From: Phytoseiulus persimilis
Taxonomy: Eukaryota; Arthropoda; Arachnida; Mesostigmata; Phytoseiidae
Length of the DNA: 64,000 nt
Assembly: GCA_037576195.1 (NCBI GenBank)
Contig: CM075104.1
Coordinates: 6,020,775 to 6,084,774, forward strand
Reading direction: 5' to 3'
This document shows positions 37,905 through 51,013 of this stretch, in pieces (position 1 is the first letter of the stretch; each line of letters opens with the position of its first letter). A program made the position numbers and the translations under genes. Under the pieces are notes generated by a model, which saw nothing but the letters and a program-made list of their open reading frames with translations, did not search any database and was not told the DNA's origin.

Positions 37905-38760
37905 CACTCGAGCAGAGCCGAGCCAGTCAGCTAGCCCGCCAGCCGAGTAGATCTCTAGCAAAGTATCCTCGTTCTCCCGGCCCGAAACTCCAAACGTCGT
38001 GCTCCTGTCGAAGGAACCCTCCGTTGGGCGGAAATGTTAATGCCGGCCCAATATCCTCTAGATAGCCAACCTCAACCCAGAACTCAAACCCATGATTCGG
38101 CAGTTTTCCCGACGGGTGATCTTCGAAAATGTCATCTCTTCCGTACATCCCCGCATTTAGTGCTGTAGACGAAACAACGATGCGTTCTACAGCTGCTTCG
38201 GCGGCCGCCCGTTTCGCGGCGACTTGTGTTTCTGCGGACACGTGCTACGCTCGGATCCCGCCGGCAGCGAACAGCCACTCGAGTCGCTCTAGCAAGGGCA
38301 CTCCGAGAGACATTCAGAGGCCCAGCAAAGGAGCCAAGTAAGCGACTGAGAACACTGCCTGACTGAGCGAGCGAACCAATGAGCGTCACTCTCAGAACGT
38401 TGTTCTGCGTTGGCTCCCTGGTTGGCGGCCGGGCTGGCTGGCTGGCAGCGGGATGACTGGCTTGTTGGTTGGCTAGCCGCTGGAACCGCGCCGCGCTGGT
38501 GGAAGCGAGCGAGCAAAGGGACGAACGCTGTGCTAGCCCGCCAGCAAGGAGGAGACATCCTTCGGCTCAAGGTAACTACGCACATCAGCTGATACCAGCT
38601 CTAGCTAGCAACCGAACGAATGACTGAGCTGGCTGGCGAGCGAGCGAACCGCCGGCAGCCGTTGAACAGGCAAAAAGGCGGACGGTCGGGCAGGCAGGCA
38701 AAAGGCAAGCGACCGACCAAGCTTGTTCGTCACTCAAGCAGCCAGCCTGACGGCTCCGCA
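37905..38760. repeat. Imperfect period-4 tract cluster (GGCT/GCCA/GAGC type)
   Basis: GGCT, GGCA, GCCA, GAGC, GAAC and GGAC units recur in four-base register over several hundred bases, clearest at 38415-38480 and 38620-38720. The units are too diverged for a plain microsatellite, and register is kept only locally. Confidence 0.7.
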
Positions 38761-40333
38761 GCGAAATAATCGTTGGCTGCGGTCGCTAAGCCATCGCGGG
38801 AGGATTCATCGTCTTGAGCGGAATGGGGGAACTCGCCCGTTCCAGAGTACGAAATTCGACGTAACGCCAGCCAGATTAAACGCTAGACCACCGGCAAGCT
38901 GTCCGGCAAGCGATCACGGAAAACGCAGAAAGTCAGCACTCCAAAAGATGAAGAAGTTTTTTCAACACAGTGACCGGCCGCGAAATCTCGTGCGCACCCT
39001 AGATGTGCGAGGAGCTAATTTCCGGCCTTCAGGAAATTCCGTCACGAAATTCTGTTTCCCATGGAGTGTGATCATTTTCATCGATTTGGTCGGCTGAGAG
39101 CCAGTCGCAAGTTGGGTTCCACCGCCCACGTCGGAAGAGCTCCAAGACTTGACGGGCGATGCGCCGAGTGGGGAGCGATCGAGCTCAGGTTGGCCGAATT
39201 CCCCATTTCTCCCCTCGATGATGTATCATGAAGAGCGCAAGAGGACAACACAGATCACGCGTAAACGGGATGCGCCCGCTGGAGGGGAGTCCAGTGAAAG
39301 ACGCTTATTATCCTTCGATTCAAGGGATTGCTCTCCCCCGTTGGTTGTCTGGCGGTATCGAATGGATCCGAGCCTCCGACAAAGCGGAGAAGGTTATGAC
39401 ATGGTTCAACAGCCGACCGAATAACAGTTTGTAGGATCTCGAAAGCCCGAGTTTCTCCTCACCAAGGCTGCGTGAGCTGTTTGCTTGGACCCTGGGAATC
39501 ACTGTGGCTGGTGGAATGTTCAGAGCGATCCGAGTCGAGAACCTATTCAACTCCAGCTCAACGGAGAGGTTCACTTCGAGGCTGCGCCGAACCCTCAGAA
39601 TCGGCTCCGCGTGCGATACTGCGACCAAGACCGAAGCTGGAAAAGGCTTTCACGGATACAGCTCCAGCTCAGCCGTGGAGGAGTTCACCGACCAAGGTAC
39701 CATCAATGCCGTTACCGTCACCATCTCGGCGGCGGCGGCGATGACGACCGCTGTTGCTGTGGCGCTAGCTTCCTCGCTGGTTGGCCCGCCAGCTAGCTTG
39801 TGGTACAAAAGAGAAGCCCGGAAGAAGATTGGGAGGGTCAGTGGTCCACGACGGGGCCCTATGTGCACCGGCCGGCCTGTCGCTTGTCCGTCAGCCTGTG
39901 CTGCTGTGCCTACGGTGGCGGAAAGTATGAACGGCAGCTTGAAGGCAGTACGACTACATCTGCTACTACGGTTGCGCCCCGACAACCGAGAAGGCGGTGG
40001 CCTCCACGCTCGAGCTCGTCGAATGCTAGCTGTTCCAATATAGGATCAATCAACAGCGAGCCAAACGCATCGAGAAGCTTCGCTCGATCTTGAGCTAGCT
40101 GCCGGCCGCGGCCGCACGAGTTTGACGATCATTCGCTTTTTACTGAGCAATTGTCGGCGGTGTCTGCTATCTAAGACCACTTGCTGCAAGCCGTCCGGTC
40201 ACCCACCGACCACCACCCTCGTAAGGCAGGCACCAGCTCGATGGTGCGCTTGTACTGTTGCTACTAGCCGTCTGCCTGCATGCTTGCCTGCCCTTGCTCC
40301 TCACTAGCTGGAGGCCCCTTTAATCGATGGTGG

Positions 40334-40353
40334 GCTGCCTGCCTGCCTGCCTG
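40334..40353. repeat. (CTGC)n tetranucleotide repeat
   Basis: Four to five near-perfect GCCT/CTGC units at the end of a longer degenerate tract that starts near 40250. Confidence 0.85.
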
Positions 40354-41066
40354 GAGCTAGGCCGAAGATGAGCCCATACTCTAACACTGACTTCACCCTG
40401 CCTCAGAGTTTCCGACAAACTCGGCAATGAAATCTCAGTAGGAGGCTTCTGGAATTCAGTGAAAACGAAACATCTCACTCATTCATCGGAACCGTCCTGT
40501 ACGCAAGCAGGTCTGTGAGGATGCAGTGCTCAAGAGCCCCGGAATCCACGGACGCTCCGGCTCTGAGTCGAGTCGAGGAATCCCGAAATTTTCCTCACTG
40601 GGCTATTCCACAGAGCGAATTCCAGCTCCCACAGCTCTCAGATTTCTCCTCGGCCGTGAGTTTTGAGCATGGAGGGTCCAGAGTCGTCTGGACGATCCTG
40701 AGGACCATTCTCCGTTAGTAAAAATGCCTCCTTCTCCTCTTGAACGCTGAAAATGCTTTCGGCTGATTGTTCACTCTCTCACTCACACACTCAGTCACAG
40801 TCGCCCGGAATAAGGGGGCGTGGAGGTCGAATGCTATTGCACGAACGCGTACCTTAAAACTCAGCTACGTAATCGGTCGCTGTTTCCTCTCAGCTTTCGG
40901 CTGAGCGGGAATCAAGTTCGCTGAGCTGGTCGTTGGCCGGCGAGAATCATCCAATCGACGATGAGACGAACTGGCGAAATATTGTCCAAGGAATGTGTAC
41001 ACACACGAACACTCACACACGTTCGACTGATGGCTGCTTCGAACCAAGACCACCTCTGATGGGTAG

Positions 41067-41091
41067 CTGGATGAATGGATGGATGGATGGC
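41067..41091. repeat. (TGGA)n tetranucleotide repeat
   Basis: Five to six TGGA units with one TGAA variant, in the upstream non-coding block. Confidence 0.85.
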
Positions 41092-41585
41092 TGTTCCGTA
41101 CGCACAGACGCCCAATCGAAGCACGGACGTCGGATTTATGAACGCACAAATCCACGGATGAAAGAAACGACGACGATGAGCACCACCAACTGACGATGGG
41201 AGGAGATCCAACCTCTGTCCTCCCGAGCAGCACTGCGAATTCCAATCAGGCTCCTCTGCCTCGCACTGCACTCACTCAGAGGGAAACAGAAACACCTCAC
41301 AGGGTTCGGGTCATCCGAACGCTTCGCCCAGCAGCCTTCCTGCTCGCTCGCTTTCCTGTACGGCCACCCGCTTGGCTGCCGTCTACTATCACGTTTACCT
41401 GCCTCCACTCGGCTGGCTATTGGACTCGCTCGGCAGCCGAACGATTGGAGAGCAGCTTGCTTCCTTTAGATTCCAACTGACTAACTGCGTGACGGACTCA
41501 ACGACTGCCTGCCCCGATGGCTGGCTGCCTTCCTGCCTGCAGTAGAAAATCACCAGCACTAACAACGAACCAACTGATCGCCTTG

Positions 41586-41603
41586 GCTGCTGCTGCTGCT
41601 GCT
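41586..41603. repeat. (CTG)n triplet repeat
   Basis: About six CTG units in non-coding DNA, next to further GGCT-type tracts up to about 41715. Confidence 0.85.
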
Positions 41604-42518
41604 ACAGGGTTGGCAACGCCTCGAAGCGACGACTACTGCCTGGCACTAACTGGCGGCCTGGCTCGATCGCTTACTCGCTCGCAGGCTGGCTGGCTAGATC
41701 GTCGGATAGCCGGCTGACTGGCGGAGGCGAGGCCATCACGGATGGTGAGGGTCGTGAAGAAAGGACGGATCGGAGAAAGAAGGATCCCGCGGCTCGATTC
41801 AACCCCTTCGAACTCGGTTCCAGCGATCGAGTCATAAACTAAACCCCCGGGAGGTTATTATCGAATTTTCGTGGGTTTCGCATGAACTATCCGACCCTGG
41901 ATGTGATCTCAGGGCTCCCAGCCTTCGAGTGCCGCCGGTCTCTCTCATGAGGTCTGCGATGTGGCGCGAAAGTTCAAAACGGAAGCTGCACCCCGTGCGT
42001 TTGTGACCCCGGAATCATCCACTGTGTCGGCTATTCGGCTCTCGTGCTCGTTCTGCACGAGGAAGCTTTGACTTCTTGGAGCGGTTCAAGACTATTGTGG
42101 CCTCGAAGCGCAACCGCAGGCCTCATCAATAGGGAATCTGGCTCGAAACCCGCGTTCAGGATATTGTTGTGGTACAGTCGTGGTGGGTTTCCACTGTTGA
42201 GGAGGCAACCCTGCTGGATCAGGCCGCACAATGATTTTGCACAAATGCGATCACCGCCTCGGCCGCGGCAGCCGCTGCTGGTGACCGTCATCGGGTGTCG
42301 TCGTCGTCGTCCTGACGATTTGAATGACGTCATTGGCCTGTCGAAAAACTGCGCCGTCTGCTCCACCTGCGCGCTTTACTTAGCTGCAGACTGTCTGTCT
42401 ACAATCGACTGAGTTCAACCGCGACTCCTGCTTATTCTTCTATCCAGCTGCGCTGTGATGGGTACTAGGCCTACGCGACTCATGCTTAGGCCCTGTGACG
42501 TCACGGCCTCTGCGAAGA

Positions 42519-42926
42519 CTACAGCTCTGAGTCATCGCGAACTTCCCCGAAAATGAATCGAGTTCTGACCGGACAAATCATTCGTAGTGAAACCATTAGG
42601 GACACTGCTGGAAGTGTAGCCCACACCCAAAAGATTAGAAAACCTGAGGAACCTACACGTGGCGATGTAGAACCCAGAATCATCCGACCCTCCTCGTGTG
42701 TTTTGAGCACGATCAGGTGTTTCAGCGTCGTATCCAGATGGTTAATTATTGCGACGTATATGAGGAACGCCAAATGCTCCTCCGGGGTGCCATGCCGAAA
42801 TTCCGAACCCGGCAACGGAGAAAGCCCACCGAGTGGTGTTCGACTGTTAACAAAAAAGATAAAAACTTCCTCGAACAGGTTCAGAGTGAAAGGTATCGAT
42901 TCAGGCCTGAAAATATACGAACTCAA
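42519..42926 (-). other. Orphan open frame, possible gene remnant
   Basis: An open minus-strand frame of about 135 codons has no family I recognise. It contains hydrophobic stretches (AFLIYVAIIN; FLIFWVWATLPAV) and is preceded by a TTTTCAG acceptor-like sequence. Further minus-strand open pieces lie at about 42950-43030 and 44123-44428; the latter has a membrane-like WIVVIGLTVCIWLV. This could be debris of a membrane-receptor gene, but I could not join the pieces into one model. Confidence 0.2.
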
Positions 42927-45900
42927 CTGATCTCAACGCTGCCCTCGCAAACAATTATGCGAAACACGTCGAGATGCGCACCCAGACTCGGAACTATTGA
43001 ATACGACATCAGCAACAGGTTCCCTCCTTCCCACTGAAATGTGACAAAGAGTGATCTTGCGCGTTATCCGAATTGCTTCTTGCGACGGCCGAATAACTGG
43101 TCGTCTGTGGAGCTCTGTGAATTTGCACCGTGGAAGGCAGAAGACAGCCGTTCTTCTCCGACACATTCTGGGCCATTCGGTGGCTGAGGGGAGAAGTATG
43201 GAGTGGTTAATTCTCGAGACTCCTTTGGTTAGGAGTCAGGACACAATGTCAGGGCTAGATCAGAATGCGGCTTACAAATGCAATTGATGTGTTTTAAAAA
43301 TGATGGGGAATTCCAAAGAGAAGGTTCAAAAACGTCAAGCTTCACGATAAGTTCCGAATCTCCAGCGTGTTGCTCGATAAGCTCGTGAATTCCAGACAGG
43401 CTTCCCGGGCGGGGCTTCCGCTTCTGAAATCGCAGGGAGCGAAGTGCTCACGATTGATGATCTCGGACGTGCAAGTTACTGCCCGCTCAAACGCGTACCG
43501 AGGATTTAGTGCACAGAAGAGGCTGGAATCTTCGCTTCAAGGGGAACCGTAGAGAAATCTCCAGCATATTTGGTCGTCGTTCCGGGTCCTCCTCAACTTT
43601 CATGCGAACCCCAGAACTTGGCTATATTCCCCCATGGTCCGCGCTAGGTTCGCTACGAGCTCCCCTTAGATACTTGGGAGACCCGACTCGCTTCCAGGGA
43701 TTCCCGCCGGAAGTGCCTCAGCCTCGCTGTATCCACCCAGATCCGTGAACCAAAACTCCTACCGTTCAACTCACGTCAGATTGAGAGAGATCCTGGATGA
43801 AGCTTGGGAAGCATCTGTCCGAGAGTCGTGAAAGCACAGCTGGAACTGATGGACAGCACAGTTGTGATGTGTCGACGACAATGGTACTACGAGCAAGCGT
43901 GCACTCAATGCAATCACTGATGCCGACGTCCCTAAGTGGAAAAACGCGCGCGTCCAAACGAGGCGTTCCGTTGTTCCCTCTTGGTTATGACAGGCGATCG
44001 AAGCGGCGGCGGATGACATTGGTATCTTGAGCACAGAAGTTTTCTCACCGAGAGTATCCAGAAGCCGCGGCACTTGAAGCGCACAAGCGGCTTAGGTAAC
44101 GCGCACTTTATCTCCCTCCGAGCTAACGGGCGGACCTGAAGGCTAGGAATGACCGTTTGCTATTGGAGCAGCCTTCAAATCTGAGTTCATCATATAAATG
44201 CAGAGGTCGTTGACGCTCACGAACGGCAAACTCATGGATACGACCTCGATATACAGAGTTTCGAGAGAACCGCGTATTTCCGATCCATTGATGAGTATCC
44301 AACACAAGCCATATGCAGACTGTTAAACCTATTACAACGATCCAGTTTCCTTTCCTGTGACAGAATCTCGCTACAGCGAGGTTGAACGGATGAGTGTCAG
44401 TTTTCAATAAGAGCCCAGACGTGGACATTTTTTATGCGCTGACGACATTTTTCACTCAAGTAGCGCATCCCGAGTCGACTCGATCTCGCTTTGAATGGAA
44501 GAGGAAAAAAGTCAGAAAACTCAATGTCTTGAACCGCATTGTCTCGAGAACCGGCTCGTCACGAGCATTGAACGACAACTTAGGAAGAATAACCCGCTGT
44601 CCGTTGGGACACTCACTCCAACGTCCTCCAATGCTCGCGATGTCATTCCGGCTGGTTTTTCTTCCGCTGGAGTCTCGTCAAGTTCTGCTCTCTGTGTCGG
44701 GATCGGATGACGTATCACCAAGACGTCTCAACCGACTTCAAGTATGCACTTGGAGCTCGGAAAACGGAGGGTTGTTACTGCGGAAGGCTCAGCTCTAGAA
44801 CTTTTAGGTCGCACTTATTCCCCGAGATTAGCGCAGGAAAAATTGCTAATCCTCGCATAGGGGCCAAACCGGATCAAACTCGCCCTTGCCTGCCTGGCGG
44901 GATGATTGGTCACAATCTCATGATCTTGACCTCGAGTTTTGTCAACGATACGCCAGATTTACTTATCATGCAACGGCTCAGCTCACCGTGAAACTTCCCT
45001 GCCGTGCAACATCTAGACTGAGTATGCGGACTGTTCTCCTCGAGTTCGAGGAATCAGTCAATGGAAGGAATCATTCTGGATGGTGTGAAATTCGCCCGGT
45101 CGGACTCCCTTCCAACCACAGGGGGAGTTAGCCCCGGCCGAGAGCTCTCCTGTTCCTCGGAATATGCTGATTGGATATCTAGATCAGCTACTCGGGACCT
45201 AATTCCGCCCCCCGTACGCTAGGCGCGTTCTCAGAAGAGGAACGCCAACGACGGTATTGTTTGAACCAGCCGGGGAGACAGGGGTGCTTCTAGAGCCACT
45301 CTGCGCAAATCGTGCTTCCGACGGCGGAAACCGAAGCAGTCATTCTGGAAGATTCGATGCCGAGCGGTCGGGACTGGGGGAGACAAGACTCGGGAACGTT
45401 CTCCAGCTACAAAGGCTGAGAAGTTCGAGTGCTCGCAGCATCGGAGACATCTTCGGGAGCACGGGGTATGCACTGAGAGGACATTCAAGCAATAACTATC
45501 GAGGGCATCAGTCCACAATTGATGATCACCTTCAAGGGTGTGCTTCGCGGATGAATCAGGGAGGTGCTACCGTTCCTCCCCTTGTCAGATGAGGGCCAGG
45601 ATTAAAACGTTGAACACCGGCAGATACGTCGTTCAATGCGCACCCGAAACGAGTGCGGAACGGATGGCCGCTGCCATGTACCGGCAGTGCCGTCGTACAA
45701 CTTCCAGGGAAACTTATCGAAGACGCGAGAGCTCCGAGATTCTCCAATCAAAATTATTCTCCGCCATGCCCACGGAGACCGTTGGATTCTGTTCCCTTCG
45801 AGGTCCGATCTGGGAACCAGCAGTTAGGAGAGAAATATCCAGATCACCTGTAGACAGCATCGCATCGAATCTTCCGCAAGAGGAATGGATCATCCAAGCG

Positions 45901-48510
45901 GATCTTCGACACAGCTGCGATTGGGTGGACTGGATTTCTTCAGAGTGGTTCATGAAGCAACGCGATCCTGGCCGATTGAGACCTAGGTTCTCATCTTCCG
46001 TTCGTTGATGATCGCAGCTGCTCCTGCATAGTGATGAAGCTGGACCGTGCGCGTCGCCCGAGCTCACATCAACGGCTTTCGAGTTCCGAACGCTAGAATT
46101 AAACTCACTACCAGACACGAAACCTTGAGAGAAGCTTCGGAAGCTCAGAGTGACTCCCAAATCGCTGAAGAACCGGACTCATCTCGCCGAAACGAAGAAA
46201 ACCGGGTTTCTCCTCGAGAAGCTTGGGAATCGGACAAGTTTGTAGAAGAGTGTTGTGCCCGACCTAATAATGATTGTCCCGATCATGATATCGGGGAAGT
46301 AGTTCGTGGTTGGGCTCTGGTCGCACCCGCACATTGCTCCACGAATGGTGATCGAAGCTAGAGCACTCCTCAGAGTCTGTGCAGAATCGTGCCTCGTGTG
46401 GCACTCAGAGGAATCGCCCTATTGAACTTCTGTGAATGTTGAACGGGGTGTATGCTCGAAGTTGAGTCGGGGTACGGAGTTCGTTTCAGAGGGACCAGTA
46501 GGGATGATGGGAGGGGGCGACCTGCCCGGGTTCGGCTACCCTCGGAGACGCGGCATTCTCTTCATCTCATGAGTCGACTAAGAAGAATATCGTCGAGCTC
46601 ATTTCAACTCATGATCAAGTCTATCGACGCAAGCACGCAGACACGGAGAAAAACAGTCTTCTTTGACCTAATTGATAAATCCACCTCGCAACGACGAACG
46701 GGAAACCTCCTCCCTCCTCCTTCCTCGCTCGGGAAACGAGCATCCCTGTGACTCCTCGCGCGCGGATGATTCGGCGTCAGGAGCGCACGCGAAGTTCAAA
46801 CGCGGGATCATTATCGTTCTGCCGCAGATTTCGCGGCGGTTTCACATGGTCGCCCCCAATGGGATTTGGCTTCGACAGCCCCGCTCTGAAGAGGGGCGTC
46901 ATCGGTTGTGATCGGTTGCAGATGTGGGATCCAAGTCTCTGAGCGTCTGCTGACAGAAGTAGGCGGGCACAGGGTTTTGGCGTTCGGGGATCACCTGACC
47001 GATTCAGAGGCGATGGTCAAAATCCGCCCGTTGACGGCGTTGTCCCCGTCGGCGGATGACTCGTGCGGAGAAATGCGGGAAGATATGCTGTTGGGGCGTG
47101 GAAAAAGGTCGACTCTCTCGTACCCTGCACCACGGGACTCGTCGGCACCCACTACGCTCATCGATACCGAAAACTACGCAGCAGAGAAGTTTATTGTGAG
47201 ACTGTCAAAACCTACTTCCCCCACAAATGCCAACAGGGCGTCAGTTTCAGTGAAAAATGGAGGCGACAGGGGCGCTCCTTGGCGGAGCCTCGGTCGCCTC
47301 AGGAAAAACGGCGGGTCAACCGAGGGGCGAGATCCTTATCCTTACCATATATAATCGGCTTCGTCTGTCGATTTGTCAGTTCGTCCGCTCTCCGTCTAGA
47401 ATATATGGGGCTGCTTCCTGGACCAATCTGACCGTACATTCCGGATTCTGGGGAGGTCCTTGCGTGTATGTACCAATCTACCGGATGAAGAGTTAGTTTC
47501 AAGAATGATGCTGACCCAGTGAAGAGAGAGAAAATTGCCTCGATGCCAGGGAACGCCGTCCAACCGCTTACAGCGCTTGCCGACCCCAATCGGCCAAAGG
47601 CCGGCTGGTTGCATATAATTCGCCTCCGCGACGTCCGATCATTCAGCTGGGCGCTCGAAGCCTTCCACATACTGCATTGCTGTCACCGAAGAGGCTCGAT
47701 CGATCATAACTCCCGAGCTGAAGCTCCATGAAGTCAACTATATGGCAGTCCGAACATTCTCCGACTTCCGAACTCTACAGACTCGATCGCGGAGACATGT
47801 GACACTGAATAGGTTCAGGCGGAATCCCCATCATTCTAGGAGCGATTGGCATTCGATGAAGGCCCACGAAAAAGTCTTCGTGATCCAGATGAGCGGCCAG
47901 AAGGCGACAAAATCTCGATCTCCCTCGAAGGACGCGGAGCCTGTCGCCAGCGCGGTTTGGCGGAGTCTCGAAGGTCGATCATCCCTTCTGTACAAATCAG
48001 AAAGCGGATGGAGCTGAAAATAGTCGGAGGTTGAAAACGAGATTCACCGATGTTCAGATACTGCTGTTGCGGCGTTGGGGTCGGGATTAAGCCGAACGTC
48101 TACCGAAGAGGGACGAGGACTGATTCTCCGTTTTTCACCCTCCTAGAGTTATCTCAAAGGCTCAAACTTGCGGTCCTGCATGCCTGTTGTGGCGTGGACG
48201 GATCTGCAGCTCTTGACCAGAGGAAGCACTCTTTGCGATGGTGCTACATCAAAGGCTGGAGGAAGCATCTTGGCTTTTCGGGAAGAACATCGCTGAACAT
48301 ATCTCCAAGGATAATCCGGAAATAGAGAGGACTGACGAGTTTCTGTCACTTTCCCAGTGGCGTGCCCAGCATGGGGACCGGAACTCTTCGATCATACTGC
48401 AAAGGATGGATTATATTCTACTTGAGATGGCGGAAACTCATCTTCTCATCGGAAACAACCTCAAAGGTTCGTAAACTTTGTTGAGTGCGTCATGAAAAGC
48501 TCGATGATGG

Positions 48511-48531
48511 TCATCATCATCATCATCATCA
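48511..48531. repeat. (ATC)n triplet repeat
   Basis: About seven ATC units in non-coding DNA. Any minus-strand open frame through it would encode poly-Asp by composition only. Confidence 0.85.
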
Positions 48532-49149
48532 CATCCCTTGCCGCCACCCCTTCCAAAAAAGGGGGGTACGCCCCCGGACTTCTTCAATGTTCCGGAGAAG
48601 TGCATCTCACGACCGACCGCGATGAACGTCATCTTATTAACTACAGTCTGACCGCAATCTTTGAGACGGTCTCGCATGTATCCAGGCCTTGCGGTTAGTC
48701 GCACGTTGATACGAGCGTATATGGATCACTTGATTGTATGGATTTCGCTCCGAGAACCAGCCTATTTCACCGTCACGTTAGGGTGGTGAACCGGGGTCGT
48801 AGATCTCGAATCTCTCAAGCGTTTGCTCGGATCAGCTGTTGTTCTTCTGTCATGTAGATTTTCCGGGTTCTCGTGATGTTTTTCCGGAAACTTTGCCCTC
48901 ACAGGAGACTCCGGAGTGTCGTGTGTGGATGGAAGTGTGGATCACGTGAGGCAGGAAGTTATTAGTTTTTCGGCGTACATCGAGCACAACATCCATATTT
49001 CCATTATTTTAGGGCAGCCTGTTCTGACCTTCAATGTCTTCCGACTCGAAGATCCTGGCGCCGATGTACATGAAGTTCTCATAAAGAGTAGCCCTCTCAT
49101 AGGTCCATGTGCTAGATGTTCGTGGATGTGGAGCGGACATGGAGAATCC

Positions 49150-49640
49150 GACAGGAAGAATTGAATCATATTTGTTTCTCTCGAGAGCTCATCTCGGCAC
49201 GCACGAGGCAGCTCTCGTTGTCAGAAAGCGGGGTGCGAGAAGCGAGATCTGTGAATGCCATGAACAGCGGAGCTGAATGGTCGCTGGGCTCGAACGCATC
49301 TCATACGGGGTGATGGAGTCCGGTCTCTCTGGCTCAGATGCGAGAGAATACATCACTTCTTGGCTTGAACTCTGCATTCGATGACATGCGAAACTCACGG
49401 TCGGGAAGCAAACTCCAAATCATGCCTCGATTCATGTAGCTAAGGTGACATTCGAACGTATCTTGGACCTGCAGGCGTATGCCTACGTTAGACATAAACT
49501 CGCATCCATAATTTTGATCTTATCACTCTCACAGCGCTGATTGTGTGTGTGTGGGAAAATCCATGTCAACGAATGTCTCGCCCGTTCTCCCGCTGGTCCA
49601 TGCCCCATGTTGTTGATCAACGATGAGCAATGTCGTGAGA
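49150..49640 (-). repeat. Inverted duplicate, copy A
   Basis: The minus strand here aligns by eye with the plus strand at about 50230-50700. Shared blocks include TTTCGCATGTCATC, TGTATT, CTCGCATCTGA, TGAATCGAGGCATG and an AACGAGAG block further on. Most of the roughly 450 bp can be followed, with small gaps. No frame stays open through both copies. The donor-like GTAAGT present in copy B is destroyed here. Confidence 0.75.
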
Positions 49641-50229
49641 ATCCGAAAATCTATGTAACAGGAAAACAATCTGATCCGGAGAAACGGTTGACATCTTCGG
49701 AATCTACGACCTTCATTCTCCCCAACCGAGGTTACTTACTTGCACAGTACTTTTTGTCGGACTGTGTTTTTTCTGGAACTCTTGGATTCGGCTGGATTCA
49801 GCATGATACCTGATATATTTCTAAGGAAAGAATGGTATTGAAAAGCATCATCCTGCTTGGTAGGCCCCTCCTCCGAATAGTCCTCAGAGTGACGCACCTC
49901 TGACCGGATACCCCTCCGTGATCTAGAATCTGACCTGGGTTACAACTCCCTTGGTACGTGTTCTCTGCCAGACAGTGCAATATTTGAACCATCCTATGGT
50001 GAAGAATGAGAAGTCGTGGTGTTGGCATAAGGACTTTCCGTACCAATATATTTTTATTGTTGTATACATATCCTCATCGTCGTACGTTACCTATTTAAGT
50101 AAACGAATATATTTCTGCTGGCCATGCTCATATTCTGGCGGCGTATTTAACAAACGGTCGATGATCGTTAAAATGTTGAATGTCATTCTTCACGTTAGGT
50201 TTCAACTTGACCTCCAAATCAACCTGCAC

Positions 50230-50700
50230 TTTCAACTTCACATGCTGGATGCTCATCGTCGATGATCAAGGTGGAGCATGGACAAGCGGGAATAAGGACC
50301 AGACAATCGCTGGCCATTGATTTTCGACAGAATCAGTACTGTGAGAGAGGTAAGTTTGAAATGATGAATGCGAATGGTTGTGTATCCGAGGCACCATCTG
50401 TCTGCCCCAGATACGCTCAAGTGTCACCCAAGCCACACGAATCGAGGCATGTATTGGAGTGTGCTTGCCGACCGTGTGTTTCGCATGTCATCAAATGCAG
50501 ACTTCAAGCTACGATGTGATGTATTTGCTCGCATCTGAACCACACAGTGGACTTCATCAATCCGTATGATCCTTCTGAGCTCAGCCTCCGTTCAGCTACG
50601 CTGTTCGTCGCCTGCACAGACCTCGATTTCCGCACCCTACTCTATACCAACGAGAGTTTCCTTATGCGTACCGGGATGAGCTTTCGAGAGATACAAATAT
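50230..50700 (+). repeat. Inverted duplicate, copy B
   Basis: Plus-strand partner of copy A, about 590 bp away in the opposite orientation. It keeps an intron-like GTAAGT at about 50350 and a CCCCAG acceptor-like site near 50411; copy A aligns on both sides but has lost the donor. Stops and frame breaks occur at shared and unshared positions. I take it as a degenerate duplicate of unknown origin, possibly pseudogenic. Confidence 0.75.
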
Positions 50701-50961
50701 GAATTTACATGCTGAACGTGTGCGAATGTTTCCGCGGATATCCATGGAAATCCTCCAAATTTCCAACGGCTTGAGGGAGCCAAAGAGTTGAAATCTGTGC
50801 CACAGGAATGTCACCGCAGGACGAAAGCAGCGATTGATGCACATCCATCGGGAAGCAATGAATTTTCGATGAGAATCTCCAATTCCATATGCTCGTTACA
50901 GGTCTGACGATTTCCCGAACGATTGAGACGTTCTAGCGCAGTTGTTGCTTGGAACCAAGCC

Positions 50962-51013
50962 TTTATTAATGTATATATTCATATTTATATATATTTATAT
51001 CCATTCATTTAAT
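50962..51013 (-). terminator. Candidate poly(A) region for ZSWIM8
   Basis: An AT-rich patch contains TTTATT (50962-50967) and TTTAAT (51008-51013), which read AATAAA and ATTAAA on the minus strand. They are the first good hexamers I found past the ZSWIM8 stop, implying a 3' UTR of about 2.5 kb if used. Confidence 0.35.

Noticed and set aside
45538..46008. Plus-strand open frame of 156 codons
   Set aside because: A frame of similar length overlaps on the other strand, and I recognised no motif; not enough to call a gene.
48490..48531. Poly-Asp coding potential on the minus strand
   Set aside because: It is only the translation of an (ATC)n/(GAT)n microsatellite.
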